NCBI RefSeq assembly: GCF_010078385.1
Contig: NZ_SIJC01000004.1
Coordinates: 310,001-374,000 of the forward strand
Source of the DNA: Chengkuizengella sediminis
GTDB taxonomy: Bacteria; Bacillota; Bacilli; Paenibacillales; KCTC-33759
DNA length: 64,000 bases
Direction of reading: 5' to 3'
Made by a program: the position numbers and the translations under genes. Shown here piece by piece: positions 9,301-17,000 of the stretch. The notes under the pieces are model-generated. The model ran no database searches. It saw nothing but the letters and a program-made list of their open reading frames with translations, and was not told the origin of the DNA. Every line of letters begins with the position of its first letter. Position 1 is the first letter of the stretch.

Positions 9301-11031
9301 TGTATCCAGAGTCGTTTCCTTAAAACGAGGATGTAAAAGTACAATTTCTGCCTGTGCATCTTCTAACATATATTGTATTCTTTGTGAAGGATGTTCTGGA
9401 TCTATCGGCAAATATGTACCTCCTGCCTTTAGCACACCAAATATACCAACCAGCATATCAATAGAACGATGTAGCATAATTCCGACTAAACTTCCTGAGT
9501 TCACCCCATGTGAACGAAGTATATTAGCAAGTTGATTCGCTTTTTCATTTAACTTCCCATATGTGATCTTTTGATTACCGCATACTGCGGCAATTTTGTT
9601 TTCATCTCGTTTTACTTGTTCTTCAAACAGTTGATGTATCAATTTATGATGCTGATATTTCATAGAAGTGTTGTTAAATTCAACTGTCATTTGTTTTAAT
9701 TCATCTTCAGTTACCATTTGAATAGTTTGAATTTCAACGTCTGGATTTTCAGTAATCGTGGTTAATATGTTTTGAAAATGACTTCCTATACGATCGATCG
9801 TACGTTTGTTATAAACCGCAGCATTATATTTAAACTTCATCTCTAAACTATCGTTATGCATAAAAACAACATTAAAGTCATAGTTTGTTTGCTCAAAATC
9901 CTCATAATCTACAATCTGAAATTCTTCACTATCAACCGAGTTTAAAGACTCGTCTCCAAAATTTTGAAACCAAAAAATATGATCTATTAAATCTTGCTTT
10001 AAAGAGGAACCAGACTGAATTTCAGCAAGTGGGAAAAAATCAACATTTTTCTTTTCAATGGACATCTCTTGTATTTGTTTCATTAATTGAGCAAAAGTAC
10101 TTTCATTTTTATAGTTAATTCTTACAGGAATCGTATTGATAAATAACCCTATCATTTTTTCTATATTTTCTATCTCCGCAGGTCTTCCAGATGTAACCAT
10201 TCCAAAAACAACGTCTTTTGTATTATTATATTGACTCAGTAAGATACCCCATGAAGCTTGAAGTAATACATTTAAAGTCACTTGATATTTTTTTGCTATG
10301 TTTTGCAGTTTTTCGGTTATGTTTTTATCCAGTTTGATTATTGTATCTGTCTGAAGATATAACTCTTGTTTATGGTCAATATTATTTTTTGGTAACAATG
10401 CCTTTGTATCATAGTTTTTAAGATAACTTTTCCAAAATAAACGTGCTTCATCATGATCCTGTTGATCTAACCAATGAATATAGTTTGAATAAAGAGGTAC
10501 ATCTTCCACAATAACCGGCAAATTCCGTTTTAATTGATGATACGTCTCAAATATTTCTTGGACAATCGTTTGTAAACCCCAACCATCCATCAATATATGA
10601 TGATAACTCCATATCAACTCGTACTCACGATCTGATTTTTTAAAAACAGACATTCGGAGCAGGAAGTCTCTTGAAAGATTAAAACCCTTATTTTTATCAT
10701 TCTTTTTATAATGATCAATTTCATTTTTCTGTTGTATTTCATCCAGATTAGAAATGTCTTTAAAAGTAATGTTGATTTTTCTTTTTTTAAATACGATCTG
10801 TTTTGGTTTTTGAATATTTTCATACATAAAGTTTGTTCTTAAAATATCGTATTTTTCAATTAGTAGATTAAAGCTTTGTTCTAAAATTTGCACATCCATT
10901 GTTCCGTTAATCGTACAAGAAAGCTGTTCAAAATAAGCAGGGGAATCAGGGTTTAATAAAGAATGAAACAGCATACCTTCTTGCATTGGACTTAAATTAT
11001 AAACACTTTTTATTTCCAATTTAGTACTCAT
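1..11031 (-). CDS. Nonribosomal peptide synthetase, third subunit (partial; C-terminus beyond left edge)
   Basis: This is an open frame of 3677 codons from ATG at 11031 to the window edge with no stop. It is preceded by AGGAGTG and lies 20 nt after the upstream synthetase gene. Visible order is C (HHILMDGW, about residue 148), A (Gly code), T (GGHSLKS), C (HHIISDG, about 1180), A (Ile-like code), T (GGDSIKA), E (HHLVIDGVSW, about 2210), C (HHILMDGW, about 2685), A (Val code), T (GGHSLKA, about 3535), then about 100 residues of unassigned sequence. The first and third C domains begin with YNLSPMQEGM, and each takes its donor from an E domain (the preceding subunit's and its own), fitting DCL type. 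It should add Gly, D-Ile and Val to the chain delivered by the second subunit. No thioesterase is visible; release must be encoded to the left. Confidence 0.95.
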   Translation of the reverse strand, partial: MSTKLEIKSVYNLSPMQEGMLFHSLLNPDSPAYFEQLSCTINGTMDVQILEQSFNLLIEKYDILRTNFMYENIQKPKQIVFKKRKINITFKDISNLDEIQQKNEIDHYKKNDKNKGFNLSRDFLLRMSVFKKSDREYELIWSYHHILMDGWGLQTIVQEIFETYHQLKRNLPVIVEDVPLYSNYIHWLDQQDHDEARLFWKSYLKNYDTKALLPKNNIDHKQELYLQTDTIIKLDKNITEKLQNIAKKYQVTLNVLLQASWGILLSQYNNTKDVVFGMVTSGRPAEIENIEKMIGLFINTIPVRINYKNESTFAQLMKQIQEMSIEKKNVDFFPLAEIQSGSSLKQDLIDHIFWFQNFGDESLNSVDSEEFQIVDYEDFEQTNYDFNVVFMHNDSLEMKFKYNAAVYNKRTIDRIGSHFQNILTTITENPDVEIQTIQMVTEDELKQMTVEFNNTSMKYQHHKLIHQLFEEQVKRDENKIAAVCGNQKITYGKLNEKANQLANILRSHGVNSGSLVGIMLHRSIDMLVGIFGVLKAGGTYLPIDPEHPSQRIQYMLEDAQAEIVLLHPRFKETTLDTGTKFLYYEDRLFTGESNNLVPVNRSEDLAYTIYTSGSTGKPKGVMISHQAIHNFIEAMCVEIPFSPNKSILALTTISFDIFVLETILPLVKGLKVVIADEDEQMDPKALNELIVNHNVDMIQITPSRLKMLITQDPKMIFLEQVKEIMIGGEALPVHLLETLKQFSNLKIFNMYGPTETTVWSCVSNLTEKLKVDIGKPIANTQVYILDENNQCKPMGVPGELCISGDGLALGYLKRAQLTAEKFTDHPFIQGQKIYRTGDLAKWDDDGTIEYMGRTDFQVKIRGYRIELEEIETVILNNKFVQEAVVIGKEDTYGNQYLCAYYVSKENVSKEILMNDLTKELPDYMIPSSFICLDSLPLNQNGKVDRKALPEPDLLVNSMEIYVEPQLSTEKKLAQIWEEILGVSKVGLNDHFFHLGGHSLKSITLYTRINKEFNSNFPLKEIFKTPILRDMANRIMFAGKKGYDSIEPAAKANHYALSSAQKRLMIINQIEGYNTAYNMPFILKLAGDLNTEKLKKVFKTLIQRHETFRTSFKLINEEPIQEIRNEVTFEIEQFNIQNNEQLEYILDRFIEPFDLQQAPLLRVGFARVGENTNYLIGDMHHIISDGTSIGLLVDEFSKLYNNEELDELSIQYKDFAAWQNQRTESLNEQKKYWIEQFSGELPVLNMPTDFPRPQIQSFEGDRLFIRLDHDVISKLNKRCSETETTLNMMMLTAYYILLSKYTRQDDIVVGSPISGRSHADLENMMGMFVGTLALRNYPKGEKTFKEFLNEVKDNLLHALENQEYQYEQLIEQLDIERDLSRNPLFDTMFAVQNIEVNQIEMEGLQVETVQIDSKTAKFDLTFTVEEDEKGILLEVEYATKLFKKETIERLANHYIHILHEVIRDLEINISEIDMLSDEEKNQIFNQFNDTKREYPKDKTIQQCFEEQVKRSPNAIAMVNEDIKLTYKELNEKANHLALLLRNEGVKADSIVAIMQDRSMELVIAMLATLKAGGAYLPIDPEYPAERVEYILQDSGAEILLTQTSFTSEMNTKLKLIELEQPERMENEAENPTIQNRVDHLSYIIYTSGSTGKPKGVMVEHQNVVRLVKNTNYVSFDEGDRILQIGAQVFDACTFEIWGALLNGLELYIVDKLTIISPNKLEEAFKKYKITTIFLTSPFFTQLSQYKPEMFAEIKTLLVGGDVISPKNMNDVRKKCPGLQWVHVYGPTENTTFSTYFNVDQDYEVNIPIGFPIHNSTSYIVDQYGKLVPVGVPGEIWVGGDGVARGYKNLEQLTSTQFIADPFAPSGKLYRTGDMAKWLPDGSIEFIGRIDKQVKIRGFRVEVGEIESQILTHPYVKETVVVVNEQSNQSKSLCAYFVLEKELSLLEVKEYLKERLPEYMIPTSFVFMDKLPLNPNGKIDRKALPEPKLNIEQEIVPPSTELEEILVEIWEKVLGVEPIGTHHNFFELGGDSIKAIQMVSKLNSQGYTVTVKDLFQNPEIIKLSKYVQLDKRGEANQDIIENDVELSPIQKWFFESDFTDKHHFNQAVMLYRKDGFDVGTLQKAFTKIVQHHDALRMIYPKNEGEFKQYNRGLEGPLFDLTVEEISVREEYEHHIAKSVERIHNSINLEQGPLVKLGLFKTNEGDHLLIVIHHLVIDGVSWRILFEDLTSTYMQLMRNETIHLPKKTDSYLKWTNELKEITNDSKFMRKEKAYWNKFESSNIIPIPKDNEQVERKVKESKTYKFHLSVEETTKLLTSVHKAYKTEMNDILLCALGLAMKKWTGENQFVISLEGHGREEIVKDINIGRTIGWFTSLYPVQLDMEHSTNLSDQIKHLKEELRQIPNKGIGYGMIKYLTSDDTNSKIGSGMNPEISFNYLGQFDTDVNTPLFESSPFSIGEEMSPNSDRKYVLDIIGSVENGKLNVSITYDVNEYKNDTMSQFASYMQESLANIIQHCVTKGFKEITPSDVGAKDLSIYEFETMPMEKSDIKSIYNLSPMQEGMLFHSLLNPESSAYFEQLSSTIRGKIDIDILEKSFHFLVGKYDILRTNFMHSNLKRPKQVVFKNKKVKVEFHDFSHLQHVELQSEIQHFKNKDKERNFDLIHDDLFRMSVLKIKDNKFEVIWSFHHILMDGWCLQPITQELFEIYRKVKYNDSIAKEDVPSYSTYIQWLDEQDHEEAKTFWEQYLRDYEMKATLPTYHTNNRLQPYKQVNKVVKFSRDTTQKLEKMAKEYHITLNTILQTAWGILLSKYNHTNDVVFGMVTSGRPAEIEDVDKIMGLFINTIPIRIKIESKQSFSDLITLIHQDSIQKQNVGFFPLAEIQSLSTLKQDLMDHLFAFQNFGDQSTHTIVNDDFEILETEEFEQTNYDFNIMVIPSGQLEVRFKYNSSVYEQKMIDHISIHFQNILQIITDEPNILIKDIEILSEKEKDLILVDFNHTEQHYPKDKTIQTLFEEQARNHPNNIAVVCKDVKLTYVELNEKANHLAYRLRKGGVGADKVVAMMQERSIELIVGMLAILKAGGAYLPIDPDYPPERIEYLLADSEADILLTQPTYLHKVNKEITVIEMEKSYNMENEVLNLSIDYKPAHLAYMMYTSGSTGKPKGVMVEHQNVVRLVKNTNYVTFDKGDRILQTGAEVFDACTFEIWGALLNGLELYVVDKYTILSPEKLEKTLKEDKITTMWLTSPLFNQLSLQKPNMFDQLKTLIVGGDVLTPKRIYDVKQHCPNLTVVNGYGPTENTTFSCCYSIHKTHESNIPIGQPIHNSTAYIVDPLGKLTPVGVPGELWVGGDGVARGYKNLDTLTSEKFISNPFVDDEQRCYRTGDLARWLPDGNIEYIGRMDNQLKIRGFRVEIGEIERQILKNNDVRETVVLPKEQHNQMKYLVAYIVTEKLLSVQEMKEFLVSKLPDYMIPSAYVFMDKFPLNQNGKVDRKALPEPDLVANTDVEYVQPRNEIEEQIVDVWCELLNVERISIHDDFFELGGHSLKAIQLVSELTQLGYHIRINDVFAYQTPEKLAELIQLNDKKQKVYIDDIYQAEEYINEQLKIKSQLQQFEVHDNDKTTIVLFVEGLNEQLMDQIVSLVEERVDDKIRPHHIVEWTELIQHSKISQKEFDRVIRSKQSCS
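560..2030 (-). other. Adenylation domain predicted for valine
   Basis: The A domain has [32 protein letters not shown] and NGKVDRK motifs. Aligning these with the GrsA phenylalanine domain gives the specificity residues D-A-F-W-I-G-G-T-F-K. That is the classic valine code. It closely resembles the Ile-like domain at 5085-6545, so one probably arose from the other by duplication. Confidence 0.85.
3340..3500 (-). other. Internal E-C junction shaped like a fused docking-domain pair
   Basis: Between the E domain and the third C domain the chain reads TPSDVGAKDLSI, then a Met at 3411-3409 followed by EKSDIKSIYNLSPMQEG. The left half matches the C-terminal tail of the preceding synthetase (TPSDVGGEDLSI). 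The right half matches this protein's own N-terminus (EIKSVYNLSPMQEG). The pair thus looks like a donor and an acceptor docking region joined in frame, with the old start Met retained. No ribosome site precedes that Met. In-cis E-C linkers can resemble docking domains, so fusion is an inference. Confidence 0.6.
5085..6545 (-). other. Adenylation domain predicted for isoleucine (or valine)
   Basis: The specificity residues read from FDACTFE, TTIFLTS, TLLVGGD and HVYGPTENTTF are D-A-F-F-L-G-V-T-F-K. This is close to codes known for isoleucine and only a few positions from valine. The T domain that follows feeds an E domain, so a D-configured residue is expected. Confidence 0.75.
8180..9645 (-). 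other. Adenylation domain predicted for glycine
   Basis: Specificity residues from [23 protein letters not shown] and [11 protein letters not shown] are D-I-L-Q-M-G-M-V-W-K. This is essentially the known glycine code (DILQLGLIW). The domain resembles the glycine domain in the first synthetase at 23660-25110. Confidence 0.85.
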
Positions 11032-11051
11032 GTTTACCACTCCTGTTCAAT

Positions 11052-14000
11052 TTAGCTTTCATAAAATGCTGAAATTGCCTCAAGATCTTCAATAGAAAGA
11101 TCCTCTCCCCCTACGTCTGAAGGGGTAATTTCTTTAGATTCCTTTGTTATGCAATGTTGTATAATTTCAGATAAACTTTGTTTGAATAAATTTCCAAAAC
11201 GCTCAATGGTTGTTTCCTTAAATTCATTTGCATTATAGGTAATCTCCATCTTAAGCATTTCCTCTTCTACTAAACCATTGATGTCAAGAGGGACTTCCCT
11301 ATTAGCATTCGGACTTACCATTTGACCACAGGATAATTCAGAACCTTCAAATAATTCTGTATTTAAATCGGTATCAAACTGACCCAAGTAGTTAAAATTG
11401 ATTTCTGGGGAAGAAACAAAAGTGATGTCTTTTTTATCATGATCAGATGTTAAATATTTTAAAATTCCATATCCAATACCCTTATTTGGAATTTGTCTTA
11501 AATGTTCTTTTAAATATTTAATTTGGTAGGATAAATCTTCTGACTTATCCATATTTAGAACTACAGGATAAGTAGAAGTAAACCATCCAACCGTTCTGCT
11601 GATGTCCATTTCTTTTATGATCTCTTCTCTTCCGTGTCCTTCCAAATGAATACAGACTTGATTTTCCCCTGTCCATTTTTTGACTGCTATCCCTAGTGCA
11701 CATAACAAAATATCATTCATTTCTGTGTTGTATGTTGCGTGAACTCGAGTTAAAAGCTCACTTGTTTCTTCCTTAGATAGTTGGAATTGGTAAGTTTGAT
11801 TATACTTTGCACTAATTTCAAGACCTTCTTTATCTTTTGGAATAGGGCAAAACGAATGTTCCTCGACTTCTTTCCAATAAGATAACTCTTGTAACATCTC
11901 TTTACTATCTGCATATTTCATTAGTGAACTTGTCCAATTTAAATAGGAATCAGTTTTACTAGGTAATTGAATAGGATGATCTTGACTCAATTGCTTGTAT
12001 GCAGTCAAAAGATCTTCAAACAAAATTCTCCACGAAACTCCGTCAATGATCAGGTGGTGGATGGCAATGAATAAGTGATCACCGTCTCTAGCCTTTAATA
12101 ACCCAAGTTTTACAAGCGGACCTTGTTCTAGATCTAGACTACTTTGAATTTGATAAATAGCGTCCATAATTTCTTCATTCGTCTGTTCACAAATATCTAC
12201 AACTGATAAGTCAAACATTCCCCCCCTTATTTCACGGTTAAATTGTACGTTCTCCCCTTTATCATCATGATGGTAAACCATTCTTAATGCATCGTGATGT
12301 TCTATCATTTTAGTAAATACCTGCTCAAGAATATGAATGTCAAATCTATCTCTCTTAAATAACATCACCGCTTGATTCCAATGATTCATATCTTTAAATT
12401 GCCGCTCAAAAAACCATTGTTGAATAGGACTTAATACAACTTCCCCTTTTACAGCACTTTGATCTATTTCTTTCCTTTCTTTTCGAACGCATTTGGCAAG
12501 TCTATGGATCTCCGGATATTGAAATAAGTCTCTAGTTTTTAATGAATATCCCTTACTATTAAATTTAGAGATCATTTGAATGGCTTTAATAGAATCTCCA
12601 CCAAGTTCAAAGAAGTTGTGATCAGTTCCTATCATCTGCACACCTAAAACCTCTTTCCAAACAGAGACCAGATCTTCTTCGATATCATTCACAGGTAATA
12701 TGGTTTCTTGATCTGTTATATTTGTTTTATCTGGTGATGGCAACAATTTCCGATCAATCTTCCCGCTAACAAGTAAAGGCAATTGTTCTAATAACATAAA
12801 ATAGGCAGGAAGCATGTAATCAGGAAGTTTATCACTAAGATCTATTTTCAATTCTTTTAATTGAAAATTAGGTTTTACTACGATGTATGCACACAAATAT
12901 TTCTCATCATCTTCTTCTTTTGTAATAACTACTGCTTCTTTAACAGCACGATGCTCTAAAATGGCAGACTCAATTTCCTCTAGTTCTATTCGGAACCCTC
13001 GAATTTTTACCTGATAGTCCTTCCTTCCAATAAATTCAATATTTCCGTCAGATCTCCATCTAGCCATATCTCCTGTTTTATATAAACGTTCGTTAGATTT
13101 GTTTGAAAACTTATTGATCATAAATGATTGATTTGTGCCCTCAGCATGATTTACATAACCTCTGCCTACTCCAATACCAGCTACACAAAGTTCTCCAACT
13201 ACTCCTATAGGACATAAATTCATTTCCTCATCTACGATGTAAATATCCATGTTTGCTATTGGTTTTCCAATAGAGATATTTGGATTCTCTTCTTCTGGTA
13301 ACTCATCAATGATAAATTGACTGACATCATCCGAAGCTTCTGCAGGACCATAAGCATTTACCAACTTTATCTGTGGAAATTGTGCAAACCAACGTTTGAC
13401 TAAATGAGGTTTTACCGACTCCCCTGTCACCATAAGAGTTGATAATGAAGGTAATTTCACTTTTTCATCCTCAAAATGATCTAGTAAAACGGATAGATAA
13501 GTTGGAACTACTTCTAGCAATGTCACGCCATCTTTAACTAGATGCTCTGAAAACTTATCAACCTCTAAAATAAGTTCATTTGCATATATTGCTGTTGTTC
13601 CGCCGAGAGCTAAAGCACCAAAAAATTGCCAAACGGATATGTCAAAACATGGACTAGCATTTTGAGCAAAAACTAAACTTGAATCTAGGCTTAATTCATC
13701 AGCTTCTGCCAATATGTGATTCAACATACCAACATGTTCAATCATGACACCTTTTGGTTTTCCCGTTGAGCCAGATGTGAATAAAATATAAGCTAGATCA
13801 TTAATGTTCATTTCTAGATTTAAATTATCCTGCTCTTCTTGATTGATGTCCTCTTCCATCTGATCAAGACATAAAATCTTAATTTTATCATTCGTTTCAA
13901 GCTCATATTCCAAATATTGAGAGTTTGTGATGACAACTTTAGCCTTGGAATCATCAAGGATGTTTAATCTTCTTTCAGTGCCGTATGATACATCGATTGG

Positions 14001-17000
14001 CACATAAGCTGCCTGTGCTTTCCAGATCCCTAATACGCTCTCTACAAATTTAGGTGATCGCTCCAGCATAACGGAAACAATATCCTCGGGTCCAATCCCC
14101 CTTTTTCTCAAGTATCTCGCCATTTGATTTGCTTTTTTATTTAATTGTTCATAGGATATTCTATGATCTTTATAAATTAAGGCTGTTTTATGAGATGAAA
14201 CACGTGCATGCTCTTCAAACCGTTCACTGACTGTTTTACTAAAATCATAATCTCTCTTTTTACCATTAAATTGTTCCTTAATCTGTATCTGCTCTTTATC
14301 AGAAAGCAAACTAATTTCGGAAAGGAGAATATTTGGGTTTCGCACCAATTCTTTTAAAATAACTAAATAATGATTAGACAATCGTTCTGCAGTTTCCGTT
14401 TTATACAAGTCCGTACAATACTGTAGTTCAAATCTTATATTAGATAGTTCAGTATATACATCTAACATAAGATCAAATTTTGCAGTATTCTCTTCCACTG
14501 GATACGGGGCTAAGAGCAGTCCATCCATGTTCATTTCTTGTTCTTCTGCTTCAAAAAAACTAAACATCGTATCAAATAAAGGGTTTCTGCTCGTATCTCT
14601 TTTTATGTTTAATTGATCAATTAATTTTTCAAAAGGATAATCTTGATTTTCAATCGCATTCAAATTACGTTCTGAAACGTGTTGTATAAATTCCAAGAAG
14701 GTCTTCTTCCCGTCTAGTAAATTCCGTAATGCTACAGTATTCACAAACAATCCGTTCATTTGCTGTAAATCAGGATGATTTCTCCCAGCAACTGGAGAAC
14801 CAACTACAATATCATTTTGTCCGGTATATTTCATTAAGAGTACATTATAAGCAGCAAGCAAAACTGTGAAAACGGTAGTATTCGCTTGATTTGCAAGAAG
14901 ATTAATATCTTCAGTTAAATCATTTCCAGTCACAAAACGAATAGTTCTTCCTTCAAAGCTCTGTACCGAAGGCCTTCTATAATCTAATAGCAAATTCATA
15001 ATAGGAATATCATCATTAAACATTTGAAGCCAATATTTCTCCTGTTCTTTCATCTCTTCTGTTTCTAATTGTTCATTTTGCCACGCCGCAAAATCTTTAT
15101 ATTGATTAAGTAATGGTGGTAAATCCTTTCCTTCATACAACCCAATCAATTCATCGAGAACGAGTTTTCCCGAAATGCCATCCGAAATAATATGATGCAT
15201 ATCAAACAATAAATGATGCTCCTGCTTATCCACTTTGATTACTTTAACCCGTATCAGAGAAGCAATTTCTAAATCGAAAGGTTTAATAAATGATACGATC
15301 ATATCTTTACGTTCATTGAATTGTGTTCCTGTTAAATCTAAAAATTCTAAGTTAACTTCAACATGCGGATGGATTTCTTGTTTAATTTGACCATTTACAT
15401 TGATAAAACTCGTTCTAAATATTTCATGTCGTTGTATTAAAACATGAAGCTGCTGTTCAAAGTGATTTACATTAAAATCTCCTTTAACTTGAAAAACAGA
15501 TGGCATATTATAAGCAATACTGTTTTCACCTTCCAACTCATTTAGCACATACATCCTTTTTTGTGCAGCACTCACATCGTAGTACTGTTTCTTCTCCAAT
15601 GGCTGAATTGGTGATATGCTACTTTTCGCTAACTTACTAATATGATTTGAAAGTTTAGCAATAGTATTAAAACTAAACACATCTCTAACCTTAATTTCAA
15701 CATTCATTTCACGATAGACTTTGGATACTAATAAAGTGGCTTTTAATGAATGTCCACCTAACTCAAAAAAGTTTTGATGAATACTAATGCGTTCCACTTC
15801 TAATACTTGCCCCCATATGTTTTTCAAAGTTTCTTCGGTTAGATTCCTTGGAGCAACAAAAGACGTTTGAAGTTGCTGTGATGGGGCTGGCAGTTTCTTT
15901 CTATCTAATTTTCCGTTAGAATTAATAGGCATTTCATCTAATTGAATAAAATGATTGGGTACCATATATTCAGGAACGATTTGACTCAAATAACTTTTCA
16001 ACGTCGATGTGTTCATATTTATTTTTGAGGTGAAATAAGCACACAAATAAAGGTGTGCGTCATCATCTCTAGCAATCACGACCACTTCTTGAATACTTTC
16101 ATGGGTTATAAGATGTTTTTCAATTTCCCCAAGCTCAATTCGATGACCTCTTATTTTCACTTGATGATCATTTCTTCCCAAATATTCGATATTACCATCA
16201 GGAAGCCATCTAGCTAAATCTCCTGTTTTATACATTTTCTCACCAGGTTGAAATGGATGGTCTATAAATTTCTCTGCGGTAAGTTCCGGTCTATTCAGGT
16301 ATCCCCTCGCTAACCCTGCACCTGATATATGAAGCTCACCCGTTAAACCAATTGACATAAGTTGCAGGTTTCTATCAAGTATGTGTAGTTGTATATTGTT
16401 TATTGGTTTGCCTATAGGTACAACATTCATATTTTCAATTGAAACACAATCATAATAGGATACATCAATGGAAGCTTCAGTAGGTCCATATAAATTGTGT
16501 AGATTTGTACCATTTTTATTGTGGAGTAACTTAAGGAATGAATCTACTTGTGTAGTTTTTAACGCTTCTCCACTTGCAAATACTTGCCTCAAACTTTTTA
16601 AACGAATAGTTTCGTTCTCCATATTTTCTAAATAATCCAAGAACACACTAAGCATGGAAGGTACAAAGTGCATAGTTGATATTTGATTCTTCTCAATAAC
16701 ATCAACCATCATCCCTGGTTCTTTTTCTCCTCCTGGCTCCAAGAAACATACACTCGCCCCTTGTATACACCACCAAAATAACTCCCATACCGAAACATCA
16801 AACACAAATGGAGTTTTTTGTAAAATAACATCTCCTTCTCCTATCGGATACTTTTTTTGCATCCAATGAAGTCGATTGATAAGCGCACGATACTCTATTA
16901 AAACCCCTTTTGGATTCCCTGTAGAACCAGATGTATAAATCATATAAGCAAGATCATTTGATGAGTTAATATTAGATAAGCTGGAATCTTCAAATTTATA

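Noticed and set aside
10614-10823. 69-residue minus-strand frame in the first C domain of the third synthetase
   Set aside because: It is another frame of the same strand within an unbroken C domain with intact HHILMDGW; no evidence for a separate gene.
11052-11300. A possible terminal thioesterase at the end of the second synthetase
   Set aside because: The protein ends in an E domain and a TPSDV-type docking tail; no GxSxG motif is present.
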